Assembly: GCA_052034295.1 (NCBI GenBank)
Contig: JBPOIS010000151.1
Location: forward strand, 1 to 10,539
Length of the DNA stretch: 10,539 nucleotides
Reading direction: 5' to 3'
Source: JBPOIS01 sp052034295
GTDB lineage: Bacteria > Pseudomonadota > Gammaproteobacteria > Pseudomonadales > Moraxellaceae
Part shown: positions 1-7,032 of the stretch, in pieces
Position numbering within the stretch: position 1 is the stretch's first letter
How the letters are laid out: each line of letters opens with the position of its first letter
Notes under the pieces: model-generated
What the model was told of the DNA's origin: nothing
Seen by the model: only the letters and a program-made list of their open reading frames with translations
The model's database searches: none
Program-made: the position numbers and the translations under genes

Positions 1-1385
1 ACGGCATTGACCTGATACAGCTCCAGCACCGCACCAGAACGCGCCACTTCCTCGATGGCGCGGAAGGTGGCGTCCACCGGGCCTGAACCACTGGCACTGA
101 CCGGCCGGGCCTGACCCTCCACCTGCAGCACCAGATGCGCCCGCGGGGTCTGGCCGGTCTTGCTGGTCACCTCCAGCTCGGACAGCTGGTAGCGCTCATG
201 AACCTCGGGGCCATGGTGCCCGGACACCAGCGCGTGCAGGTCTTCATCAAAGATCTCGCTCTTGCGGTCGGCCAGATCCTTGAAGCGGGCAAACAGTGCA
301 TTGAGCTGCTCATCGGACTCCACCCCGATGCCCAGCTCATCCAGCCGGGCCCGGAACGCCGCCCGGCCCGACAGCTTGCCCAGGGTCAGCCGGTTGGTTT
401 TCCAGCCCACATCCTCGGCGCGCATGATTTCATAGGTTTCCCGGTGCTTGAGCACGCCATCCTGATGAATGCCGGATTCATGGGCAAAGGCATTGGCCCC
501 GACAATGGCCTTATTGGGCTGCACCACATAGCCGGTGATGGCCGACACCAGCCGCGACGACGGCACGATTTCCTCGGTGTGGATGCCGGTGCTGACCCCA
601 TAGATGTCGCGGCGCACCCGGGTGGCCATGACGATTTCTTCCAGCGAGGCATTGCCAGCCCGCTCGCCCAGTCCGTTGATGGTGCACTCGACCTGCCGCG
701 CCCCGCCCTGCACTGCGGCCAGCGAGTTGGCCACAGCCATGCCGAGGTCATTGTGGCAGTGACAGGACCAGACCACCCGGTCACTGCCCGGCGTGCGGCG
801 GATCAGCTCGGCAAAACGCTCGCGGATCAGTTCCGGGGTCGAATAGCCCACGGTGTCCGGCACATTGATGGTGGTGGCCCCCGCTTCAATCACGGCCGCG
901 AAGATGCGCACCAGAAAATCCACCTCGGAGCGGATCGCATCTTCGGCCGAAAACTCCACATCGTCGGTGTATTCACGGGCAATCCTGACGGCCTTCACCG
1001 CGGCTTCCACCACCTGATCCTCGTTCATGCGCAGCTTGTGCGCCATGTGGATCGGGCTGGTGGCGATGAAGGTGTGAACCCGGCCGCGTGCCGCATGGCG
1101 GATCGCTTCACCGGCACGGCGCACGTCCTTTTCATTGGCACGGGCCAGGCTGCAGACGGTGGAGGTCTTGATCTGCCGGGCAATCTCGCTGATCGCCTCA
1201 AAGTCTCCCGGACTGGCGGCGGCAAATCCGGCCTCGATCACGTCCACGCCGAGTTTTTCCAGCTGTTTGGCCACCCGCAGCTTTTCTTCCTGGGTCATGG
1301 CTGCACCGGGACTTTGTTCACCGTCACGCAGGGTGGTGTCAAAAATCACCAGACGGTTGGGGTCACGGGTCGGGGCTGTGTTCAT
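1..1385 (-). CDS. leuA: 2-isopropylmalate synthase, 3' end outside the window
   Basis: LeuA condenses acetyl-CoA with 2-ketoisovalerate to give 2-isopropylmalate, the first committed step of leucine synthesis, in the cytoplasm. The ATG at 1385-1383 opens a frame with the DRE-TIM signature FDTTLRDGEQSPG at residues 15-27, where R20 and D21 are the expected catalytic arginine and metal-binding aspartate. The metal-binding HCHND motif is at residues 209-213, and an NGLGERAGN stretch typical of the family follows. The C-terminal leucine-sensing domain begins near residue 395. The frame is still open after 461 codons at the left edge. The family is usually about 510-520 aa in gammaproteobacteria, so roughly 50 residues are missing. 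No clear Shine-Dalgarno precedes the ATG; the frame stays open upstream, but family homology begins just after this ATG. A hairpin with a U tract lies immediately upstream and suggests attenuation. Confidence 0.96.
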   Translation of the reverse strand, partial: MNTAPTRDPNRLVIFDTTLRDGEQSPGAAMTQEEKLRVAKQLEKLGVDVIEAGFAAASPGDFEAISEIARQIKTSTVCSLARANEKDVRRAGEAIRHAARGRVHTFIATSPIHMAHKLRMNEDQVVEAAVKAVRIAREYTDDVEFSAEDAIRSEVDFLVRIFAAVIEAGATTINVPDTVGYSTPELIRERFAELIRRTPGSDRVVWSCHCHNDLGMAVANSLAAVQGGARQVECTINGLGERAGNASLEEIVMATRVRRDIYGVSTGIHTEEIVPSSRLVSAITGYVVQPNKAIVGANAFAHESGIHQDGVLKHRETYEIMRAEDVGWKTNRLTLGKLSGRAAFRARLDELGIGVESDEQLNALFARFKDLADRKSEIFDEDLHALVSGHHGPEVHERYQLSELEVTSKTGQTPRAHLVLQVEGQARPVSASGSGPVDATFRAIEEVARSGAVLELYQVNA

Positions 1386-1418
1386 GTGCGCTACACCAAT
1401 GCAAAAAAATATCCAAAA

Positions 1419-1448
1419 GCCCTGCCGGGCCTCACCGGCCCTCAGGGC
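1419..1448 (-). terminator. Attenuator-like hairpin before leuA
   Basis: On the minus strand GCCCTG (1448-1443) pairs with CAGGGC (1424-1419). An inner stem GGCCC/GGGCC uses 1441-1437 and 1431-1427 with a 5-nt loop. The 3' arm is followed at once by TTTT (1418-1415) and then seven T (1409-1403). A G+C stem followed by a U tract is the form of an intrinsic terminator. It ends only 17 nt before the leuA ATG, so it would act on leuA itself. Other copies of the arm sequences upstream (CAGGGC at 1513-1508 and GCCCTG at 1482-1477, minus sense) could form competing hairpins. That it is a regulated attenuator is an inference. Confidence 0.5.
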
Positions 1449-1531
1449 CACAGGCGGCGGCACAGGCCAGAAACCCCAGGGCAGCCACCGGCCTGACGCG
1501 CAGGACCGCCCTGTGCAGACCGGCAGAACAT
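1442..1531 (-). CDS. Possible 29-codon leader peptide upstream of leuA
   Basis: An ATG at 1531-1529 opens a 29-codon frame that stops at TGA 1444-1442, inside the 5' arm of the attenuator-like hairpin. The end of the frame reads GLCRRLWP, so two leucine CTG codons fall in the last seven sense codons. A purine-rich AGGAA lies about 13-14 nt upstream, farther than usual. The position relative to the hairpin is what a transcription-attenuation leader would have, but there is no run of leucine codons and CTG is a common codon here. It may be a chance frame in GC-rich sequence. Confidence 0.2.
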   Translation of the reverse strand: MFCRSAQGGPARQAGGCPGVSGLCRRLWP

Positions 1532-1557
1532 CAGGCAGGGCGTCGTTCCTGGCCCTG

Positions 1558-1586
1558 ACTATTGCACAGGGCCCCCAGGGCTGCAA
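1558..1586 (-). promoter_or_regulatory. Candidate leuA promoter
   Basis: On the minus strand TTGCAG (1586-1581) is followed after 17 nt by AATAGT (1563-1558), with TGC directly before the -10 as an extended -10 element. It lies downstream of the purF terminator and would give a leuA leader of about 165 nt containing the hairpin. The -35 matches consensus at only three positions, so the call rests mainly on the extended -10 and the location. Confidence 0.35.
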
Positions 1587-1645
1587 GCCAACCCACTCAA
1601 GAGACTGAGCGATTATTGCCGTTTTTTGAATCGAAAAAAACGATC

Positions 1646-1669
1646 AAAAATCCCCGCCTGCCGGGGGAT
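1646..1669 (-). terminator. Intrinsic terminator of purF
   Basis: Just past the purF stop, the minus strand carries ATCCCC (1669-1664) and GGGGAT (1655-1650) around an 8-nt loop, followed directly by TTTT (1649-1646) that continues the T ending the stem. A second run of T lies at 1640-1634. Stem, position and U tract fit a Rho-independent terminator separating purF from leuA. There is no T run on the plus-strand side, so it acts in one direction. Confidence 0.75.
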
Positions 1670-1672
1670 GGC

Positions 1673-3205
1673 TCAGGCCTTGACCCCAGTCATGTCCACC
1701 GGCGTGTTGGCCACCACCTCAACCCCGCCCTGTTTGGCTGATTTGGCGCTGTCGTTGCGGCGGCGCTCCAGACGCTCCAGGTAAGCCGCATCAATGTCGC
1801 CGGTGACGTAATTGCCATCAAACACCGCGCAGTCAAACTGCTGGATGTCCGGATTGCCTTCGCGTGCCGCTTCAATCAGATCATCCAGGTCCTGATAGAT
1901 CAGCCGGTCTGCCCCGATGCGCTGGCGCACTTCTTCCACGGTGTGTCCTGACGCGATCAGCTCGCTCTTGGCGGGCATGTCGATGCCGTACACATTGGGG
2001 AATTTTACCGGCGGGGCGGCCGAAGCAAAAAACACCTGACGCGCCCCGGCATCCCGGGCCATCTGGATGATTTCCTGACAGGTGGTGCCGCGCACAATCG
2101 AGTCGTCCACCAGCAGCACGGTCTTGCCACGGAACTCCAGCTCGACCGGGTTCAGCTTCTGGCGCACCGATTTTTTGCGCTGCTGCTGGCCGGGCATGAT
2201 GAAGGTGCGGCCAATGTAGCGGTTTTTCATGAAGCCTTCGCGGTACTTCACGCCCAGCAGGTTGGCGAGCTCCATCGCCGACGTGCGCGAGGTGTCCGGA
2301 ATCGGGATCACCACGTCGATGCCATGGTCCGCGCCCCACTCGCGGAGGATTTTTTCACCGAGTTTTTCACCCATGCGCAGCCGCGACTTGTACACCGAAA
2401 TGCCGTCCATGGTAGAGTCTGGCCGGGCAAAATACACATATTCAAAAATGCACGGGGTGTACTGGGGTTGCTCGGCACACTGGCGGGTGTGCAGCTGGCC
2501 CTCGGCATCAATGAAAATCGCCTCACCCGGCAGCACATCACGCACCACGCGATAGCCCAGCGCAGTCAGGGCCACCGACTCCGAGGCAATCATGTACTCG
2601 GTTTTGCCATTGTCAGCCTCACGCTCGCCATACACCAGCGGACGGATGCCATGCGGATCGCGAAAGCCCAGCAGGCCATAGCCGGTGACCATCGCCACCA
2701 CCGCATAGGCCCCCCGGCAACGCTGGTGCACTGCCGCCACCGCCGCAAAAAAATCATCCTCGTCCGGCACTTCCTTGCCACGCGCCTGCAGCTCATGGGC
2801 CAGCACGTTCAGCAGCACTTCGGAATCAGAATCGGTGTTGATGTGGCGCAGATCAGACTTGAACAGGCTGGCGCTGATCTCATCGGCATTGGTCAGGTTG
2901 CCGTTGTGCGCCAGGGTGATGCCATAGGGCGAATTGACATAAAACGGCTGCGCCTCAGCCGAGCTGGAACTGCCCGCCGTGGGATAGCGCACATGGCCAA
3001 TGCCAAAATTGCCAATCAGGCGCAGCATGTGCTTGGTCTGGAACACATCGCGCACCATGCCGTTTTCCTTGCGCAAAAACAGCCGCCCGTCCTGACAGGT
3101 GACAATTCCGGCGGCATCCTGCCCCCGGTGCTGCAGCATGGTCAGGGCATCATAGAGCACCTGATTGACCGGAGACTGGCCTGCAACGCCTACAATTCCG
3201 CACAT
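1673..3205 (-). CDS. purF: Amidophosphoribosyltransferase
   Basis: PurF converts PRPP and glutamine to 5-phosphoribosylamine, the committed step of purine synthesis, in the cytoplasm. I chose the ATG at 3205-3203 because it places Cys2 (MCGIVGVAG) at the N terminus, the nucleophile of the class II glutamine amidotransferase domain; the frame stays open upstream, but that part overlaps cvpA and has no homology. HRGQDAAG is at residues 26-33. The C-terminal phosphoribosyltransferase domain has the PRPP-binding motif VLLVDDSIVRGTT at residues 363-375. The length of 510 aa is close to the enterobacterial enzyme, and no propeptide precedes Cys2. It lies 61 nt after cvpA, as in the widespread cvpA-purF pair. 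The ribosome binding site is weak (GGAA region). An intrinsic terminator follows. Confidence 0.98.
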   Translation of the reverse strand: MCGIVGVAGQSPVNQVLYDALTMLQHRGQDAAGIVTCQDGRLFLRKENGMVRDVFQTKHMLRLIGNFGIGHVRYPTAGSSSSAEAQPFYVNSPYGITLAHNGNLTNADEISASLFKSDLRHINTDSDSEVLLNVLAHELQARGKEVPDEDDFFAAVAAVHQRCRGAYAVVAMVTGYGLLGFRDPHGIRPLVYGEREADNGKTEYMIASESVALTALGYRVVRDVLPGEAIFIDAEGQLHTRQCAEQPQYTPCIFEYVYFARPDSTMDGISVYKSRLRMGEKLGEKILREWGADHGIDVVIPIPDTSRTSAMELANLLGVKYREGFMKNRYIGRTFIMPGQQQRKKSVRQKLNPVELEFRGKTVLLVDDSIVRGTTCQEIIQMARDAGARQVFFASAAPPVKFPNVYGIDMPAKSELIASGHTVEEVRQRIGADRLIYQDLDDLIEAAREGNPDIQQFDCAVFDGNYVTGDIDAAYLERLERRRNDSAKSAKQGGVEVVANTPVDMTGVKA

Positions 3206-3266
3206 ACGCTCTATTCCACTCTCAAAAAAACAGAAACCACCCACACCGGCCACATGGCCACGGGGT

Positions 3267-3803
3267 TCAGTCGTGCCACGGGGTCTGGCTGCTGGCCGGT
3301 GCGGAACTGACCCCTTGCCAGTGCCGCCAGGTCTGCCCCGCCAGCTGCCGGGTCTGTCCCAGCACCTCAGGGGCATACGGCCACAGGCCCTGAATCACTT
3401 GGGAATGCTGCCAGACCCGAGAATCGGCCAGCCAGGCCCCGGTCAGTCCGAGCAGCAGCAGCACCATCAGCACCCCTTTGGCCAGCCCAAAAGCCCCGCC
3501 CAGCAGGCGCTCTGCCGGGCCAAGCGCCAATGCTTGCACCAGCGTGCGCAGCATCAGCCCCACCCCGGCCAGCATGAACAGCACCAGCACCACGATGCAC
3601 ACAAACGCCGCCAGCCGCTGCCCCACCGGGTCCTGGACCCAGCCGGAAAACGCCACTGCAGCCGATCGGGCAAACTGGCTGCCCAGCCAAAGGGCCAGCA
3701 CCCAGCCCACCAATTTGATCACACTCTGGATCAGGCCGAGCCGATAGCCCCGGAACCCCTGCCAACCCAGAAACACCAACAGACCCACGTCCAGTGCGGA
3801 CAT
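3267..3803 (-). CDS. cvpA: CvpA family inner-membrane protein
   Basis: CvpA is a small inner-membrane protein named for its need in colicin V production; its molecular role is still unclear, though it is linked to envelope homeostasis. The 178-aa product has about four hydrophobic segments (near residues 5-15, 24-45, 65-88 and 105-125) and the N-terminal pattern of a short hydrophobic stretch followed by GxRxGxxQSV that typifies the family. The tail after about residue 150 is hydrophilic. The ATG lies 14 nt after the pyrD stop, with AAGG about 10 nt upstream. The purF gene follows, the classical partner. Position and membrane pattern together make the call firm, although the family is weakly conserved in sequence. 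Confidence 0.9.
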   Translation of the reverse strand: MSALDVGLLVFLGWQGFRGYRLGLIQSVIKLVGWVLALWLGSQFARSAAVAFSGWVQDPVGQRLAAFVCIVVLVLFMLAGVGLMLRTLVQALALGPAERLLGGAFGLAKGVLMVLLLLGLTGAWLADSRVWQHSQVIQGLWPYAPEVLGQTRQLAGQTWRHWQGVSSAPASSQTPWHD

Positions 3804-3817
3804 GCCGACTCAACCTT

Positions 3818-4831
3818 TCAAGCGCCCACCTGCAGGGCTTTGGCACACTCAGAGATGAGTCCTGGCCCCCGATAAATCAAGCCGCTGTACACTTGCACCA
3901 ATTGTGCACCCGCCTGCTGTTTGGCCCGGGCATGGGCGCCTTCGGTGATGCCGCCCACCCCAATCAGCGGGATGCGCTGCGCCAGATGTTCCGCGAATTG
4001 CCGCAGCACGGCAGTACTGCGCTCAAACACCGGCGCCCCGGACAGGCCGCCCGCTTCTTCGGCATGGGCCAGTCCCTGTACGCCTTCCCGGCTCAGCGTG
4101 GTGTTGGTGGCAATCAGGCCATCGATTTCAAAGCGCAACAACTGCGCACTGATGAACGCCACCTGCTCCGGGTCCAGATCCGGAGCCACCTTCAGCACCA
4201 GCGGCACATAGCGGCCATGCTGGCTGGCCAGCTGCGACTGGCGGTTCTTCAGCTGCTCAAGCAGGTCACTCAGCGCATCGCCACTCTGCAGGCTGCGCAG
4301 GCCCTGGGTGTTGGGCGAGGAAATATTGACGGTCACATAGGACGCATGGGCATAGACCTTGTCGAGGCAGATCAGATAGTCCTCGGCCGCCCGTTCGACC
4401 GGAGTGTCAAAATTCTTGCCGATGTTGATGCCCAGCACGCCCTGGACCCGCCGGCGCTCGACCTGGCGGACCAGGTGGTCCACGCCAAGGTTGTTGAAGC
4501 CCATGCGGTTGATGATGGCCTGCGCTTTGGGCAGGCGGAACAGGCGCGGCTTGGGATTGCCGGGCTGTGGCCTCGGCGTGATGGTGCCGATTTCAATAAA
4601 GCCAAACCCCAGCGCGGCCAGCGCATCAATGTGGTCGCCGTTTTTGTCCAGACCGGCGGCCAGTCCGACCGGATTGGCAAAGTTCAGGCCCATCAGCGTC
4701 ACCGGCGCATCCACACGCGGGTACAGGCTGCCCAGCAGACCCTGGGTCATGGACAGGGACTTGAGGGTGAGTTCGTGGGCCTGCTCCGCAGACAGGGCAA
4801 ACAGCACAGGACGCGCCAATTGATACAGCAT
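3818..4831 (-). CDS. pyrD: Dihydroorotate dehydrogenase (quinone), class 2
   Basis: PyrD oxidises dihydroorotate to orotate with FMN and passes the electrons to membrane quinone, the fourth step of pyrimidine synthesis. The 337-aa product starts with a short hydrophobic and amphipathic N-terminal region that in class 2 enzymes docks to the inner membrane. Visible motifs are GLAAGLDKNG (residues 56-65, K63 at the FMN), RMGFNN, and NISSPNT (169-175), in which S172 corresponds to the catalytic serine that marks class 2 rather than class 1 enzymes. TNTT and GVGGI follow as FMN-site segments. The length matches E. coli PyrD. It heads a pyrD-cvpA-purF unit with its own putative promoter in the 110 nt after gspM. 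Confidence 0.98.
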   Translation of the reverse strand: MLYQLARPVLFALSAEQAHELTLKSLSMTQGLLGSLYPRVDAPVTLMGLNFANPVGLAAGLDKNGDHIDALAALGFGFIEIGTITPRPQPGNPKPRLFRLPKAQAIINRMGFNNLGVDHLVRQVERRRVQGVLGINIGKNFDTPVERAAEDYLICLDKVYAHASYVTVNISSPNTQGLRSLQSGDALSDLLEQLKNRQSQLASQHGRYVPLVLKVAPDLDPEQVAFISAQLLRFEIDGLIATNTTLSREGVQGLAHAEEAGGLSGAPVFERSTAVLRQFAEHLAQRIPLIGVGGITEGAHARAKQQAGAQLVQVYSGLIYRGPGLISECAKALQVGA

Positions 4832-4873
4832 ACACAGACCCCTTCACCGGCGCAGCGCCAGCCATGGGGGCAA

Positions 4874-4879
4874 ATTATA
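4874..4879 (-). promoter_or_regulatory. -10 element of a putative pyrD promoter
   Basis: The minus strand has a perfect TATAAT at 4879-4874, about 43 nt before the pyrD ATG, in the gap between gspM and pyrD. The hexamer at 17-nt spacing (TACCGC, 4902-4897) is a poor -35, so activation or a weak basal promoter is possible. The perfect -10 in GC-rich sequence at the expected place is the main support. Confidence 0.5.
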
Positions 4880-4904
4880 GCGAAGCGATCCGGCTTGCGG
4901 TATC

Positions 4905-4918
4905 TTGCATTTTTGCAA
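4905..4918. repeat. Small inverted repeat upstream of pyrD
   Basis: TTGCA-TTTT-TGCAA is a perfect 5-bp inverted repeat with a 4-nt spacer in the AT-rich part of the gspM-pyrD gap, about 25 nt upstream of the TATAAT. It could be a protein-binding site or simply the AT-rich upstream part of the promoter. It is too short and AT-rich to be a confident terminator for gspM. Confidence 0.3.
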
Positions 4919-4941
4919 AATCCTGTTACGACCGGCTGGCC

Positions 4942-5436
4942 TCAGCGATTGCCAGCCTGATTCAGGGTGGCCTGCAGCTGCAGCTGGCCATCGGTCTGGG
5001 GCTGGATGCTCAGTTGCTTGATTTCCACCCCGCCCTCGGCCAGACGGCTCAGCCAGCTGGTCAGCACGGCAAAGTTTTCGTGGCGGGTGGTCACCTGCAC
5101 CTGCTGATCGGTGCCGGTCTGGGTCAGCACCAGCCCCTGTGCGGCCGCAGTTTGCTGCACCTGCTCACCGAGCGGCAGGAGGGCCTGCTGGTTCACATCA
5201 ATGCGTCCGGCGTTGGCCTGCATCCACAGCAGCAGGGCCTGCTGCTCACTGGCCGCCTGCCGGGCTTTGACCGCCTGGTGGTGCAGCAGCCACAGCCCCC
5301 CGCCCAGCAGCAGGAACGCCAGAAACAGCCCCAGCACCAGCAGCGCCCGGCGATCACGGGCCGGCAGCACCTCCAGACGCTGCAGGTAAGGGGCCCAGCG
5401 CTGTGCCAGCCAGTCGTTGAAGCGTGTCCATGCCAT
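4942..5436 (-). CDS. gspM: Type II secretion system inner-membrane protein GspM
   Basis: GspM belongs to the inner-membrane assembly platform of the type II secretion system, where it binds GspL. The 164-aa product has a short cytoplasmic N terminus, one membrane segment at residues 31-51, and a periplasmic part with a coiled-coil-like stretch followed by a small alpha/beta domain. The layout and size match GspM (about 160-170 aa). The sequence family is poorly conserved, so the call also leans on gspL directly upstream: the gspL TAA is followed immediately by this ATG with no gap. The gene ends the six-gene run, and a putative pyrD promoter follows. No other gsp gene is present in the window. 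Confidence 0.88.
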   Translation of the reverse strand: MAWTRFNDWLAQRWAPYLQRLEVLPARDRRALLVLGLFLAFLLLGGGLWLLHHQAVKARQAASEQQALLLWMQANAGRIDVNQQALLPLGEQVQQTAAAQGLVLTQTGTDQQVQVTTRHENFAVLTSWLSRLAEGGVEIKQLSIQPQTDGQLQLQATLNQAGNR

Positions 5437-6567
5437 TTACAATTGCACCCTGATCATGCCAGTGACGTCGCTGCCTGCCGGGTTGACGGCACCCAGCTCG
5501 ACTTTGAGGCCCTGTTGCCCCAGCAGGCCACGCAGGCTTTCCAGCTCGGCCGTGCTGCGCGCCCTGAGCTGGATTTCCATGCGGCCATCCTGATAGCGCA
5601 GCAACTGTGCGGGCAGGCCCGCCTGCTGCAGTGACGGTCCGACCCGGGCCATCAGGGCCAGTGCATCGGTGTCCTGATCCAGATTTTGCTGCAGGTGTGA
5701 GGACATTTGACCTTTGAGGTTGACGATGCGGGTTTCCTGGGGAAACCACTGGTGAAACAACTGCTCGGCCTGACTGCGACTGGCCTGAGCCACCTGCTGG
5801 TAGCGGTGCGCGCTCAGGGCATCATGGCCCATCTGGACCAGCACCGCCAGCACCAGCACCGCCGCCACCACCCGCCAGTAGGGGGTCAAACCAGCCGAAC
5901 GCAGCCGTGGCAGCACATTGAAAGGGTGCCGACTGGCCTGCTCAGGCGGCAGCAGCGGCAGCGCAGCCGGGATGGCCTCAAGGCCAGCCGTCTGCAACAG
6001 CCCGGCCAGTGCAGCCGAAGGCTGTCCCAGCAGCGTCACGGCACGCTGCTCGGCCAGATGCGCCAGCGTGGCTGGCAGGTATTCGGCATTGATCGCCCAA
6101 TACGGCCCCAGCCGCAGCAGGGCTGTGTCACCATCCACCAGCAGGGTGGGACGCTGCGCCACCAGCGGCAGCAGCAAAAAATCCGGCAGCAGCGCCACCA
6201 GCCGCCACGGCCCCAGCGCCATGGCATTCACGTACTGGCTGACCAGCTGTTGCGGCAGTGCCAGGATGGTGACCTCATCCTCAGCCGTCTGCACCGTACG
6301 CACATCCAGCTGATCCACCGGCGCCAGCGAAAACTCCTCCAGCGTGTAGCGCAGTCCGGCCTCACCGAGCTGCCGCACCTGCTGGCGGGTCAGGTTTTGC
6401 CGGACCAGCAGGGCACTGCTGCTGGGAAAAAACACACTGACCTCCTGCACCGGATGGGCAGACGTGGCCTGCAGCAGCTCGTCCCAGTTGCTGGCCGCCT
6501 GCCACGGCTGGCCGGTCAGACACCAGCGCCACGGGGCTTCACCCTCGGGCATCCACAGGTAAAGCAT
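5437..6567 (-). CDS. gspL: Type II secretion system protein GspL
   Basis: GspL links the cytoplasmic ATPase GspE to the inner-membrane platform of the type II secretion system. The 376-aa product has a cytoplasmic actin-like domain (residues about 1-225) with the family-typical LLPDFLLLP segment, one membrane segment at about 232-251, and a periplasmic domain with the WFPQE pattern at 274-278 and a C-terminal ferredoxin-like fold that pairs with GspM. The ATG lies 6 nt after the sixA stop, and gspM starts directly after the TAA. Length and domain order are normal. In many gammaproteobacteria the gsp genes form one long operon; here gspL-gspM stand alone behind sixA, a scattered layout I associate with Acinetobacter and its relatives. 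Confidence 0.92.
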   Translation of the reverse strand: MLYLWMPEGEAPWRWCLTGQPWQAASNWDELLQATSAHPVQEVSVFFPSSSALLVRQNLTRQQVRQLGEAGLRYTLEEFSLAPVDQLDVRTVQTAEDEVTILALPQQLVSQYVNAMALGPWRLVALLPDFLLLPLVAQRPTLLVDGDTALLRLGPYWAINAEYLPATLAHLAEQRAVTLLGQPSAALAGLLQTAGLEAIPAALPLLPPEQASRHPFNVLPRLRSAGLTPYWRVVAAVLVLAVLVQMGHDALSAHRYQQVAQASRSQAEQLFHQWFPQETRIVNLKGQMSSHLQQNLDQDTDALALMARVGPSLQQAGLPAQLLRYQDGRMEIQLRARSTAELESLRGLLGQQGLKVELGAVNPAGSDVTGMIRVQL

Positions 6568-6573
6568 CCTTGT

Positions 6574-7032
6574 CTACTCCGTGTCACGCGGCCAGAAGCG
6601 CTGTTGTTCCACCGCCAGACCCGCGGCCACCACCGGCAGCTCCAGCACCCGCGCTTCCGCCAGCGCAAAGGCCTCCGGCCAGTCCTCCAGCAGCAGCGCA
6701 GCCAGACGGGCAATAAGGTCCATGTGGCACACCACCACAATGCATCCCCCCTGCAGTCCCATCAGGTCCAGCAGTGCGGTGGCCGCATCATCATCAGGCT
6801 TGATTGAATCCAGCTGCTGCACCGGCACCCCAGGGCACAGCGCCGCAAACGTCAGCAGGGTCTGCTGTGCGCGCACCAGCGGACTGCTGACCAGCAAATC
6901 AGGCTGGTGGCGTGCCAGTACCTGCTGTGCAGTGGAAACAGCCTGCTGCTGGCCACGCACGGTCAGGGTGCGCTGCTCATCCGTGGCCGCATCCCGGCCT
7001 GCCTCCCCATGCCGCACCAGGATCAGCTTCAT
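6574..7032 (-). CDS. sixA: Phosphohistidine phosphatase SixA
   Basis: SixA is a small histidine phosphatase of the phosphoglycerate mutase-like superfamily that dephosphorylates phosphohistidine, in E. coli on ArcB and on the nitrogen PTS protein. The 152-aa product begins MKLILVRHGEA, with the catalytic RHG at residues 7-9 (H8 is the nucleophile). SSPLVRAQQT follows as the second conserved arginine segment, and the late motif VVVCHMD supplies the second histidine. The size fits the family (E. coli about 160 aa). I chose the ATG at 7032-7030 because the RHG motif normally follows within ten residues and because this ATG overlaps the gpsA TGA by 4 nt (ATGA). A longer in-frame start exists at 7083 but would run far into gpsA. 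The substrate in this organism is unknown. Confidence 0.88.
   Translation of the reverse strand: MKLILVRHGEAGRDAATDEQRTLTVRGQQQAVSTAQQVLARHQPDLLVSSPLVRAQQTLLTFAALCPGVPVQQLDSIKPDDDAATALLDLMGLQGGCIVVVCHMDLIARLAALLLEDWPEAFALAEARVLELPVVAAGLAVEQQRFWPRDTE

Noticed and set aside
135..1496. A 453-codon plus-strand frame antisense to leuA.
   Set aside because: It mirrors leuA, has low-complexity His-, Gly- and Gln-rich translation and no recognisable motif. Long antisense frames are expected in GC-rich coding DNA.
2324..3310. A 328-codon plus-strand frame antisense to purF.
   Set aside because: Shadow of purF; no ribosome binding site or family motif.
3206..3376. N-terminal extension of purF to an upstream ATG.
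   Set aside because: It would overlap cvpA and bury the catalytic Cys2 behind 57 unrelated residues; this PurF shows no sign of a processed propeptide.
3794..4960. A 388-codon plus-strand frame antisense to pyrD.
   Set aside because: Shadow of pyrD, which has unambiguous catalytic motifs.
5140..5330. Repeated CAGCAG-like and GCTGCT-like runs in gspM and gspL.
   Set aside because: They encode Ala, Gln and Leu stretches with biased codon use and are not an ordered repeat array or CRISPR.
5707..6807. A 366-codon plus-strand frame antisense to gspL and sixA.
   Set aside because: Gln-, His- and Arg-rich shadow without motifs, opposite confident genes.
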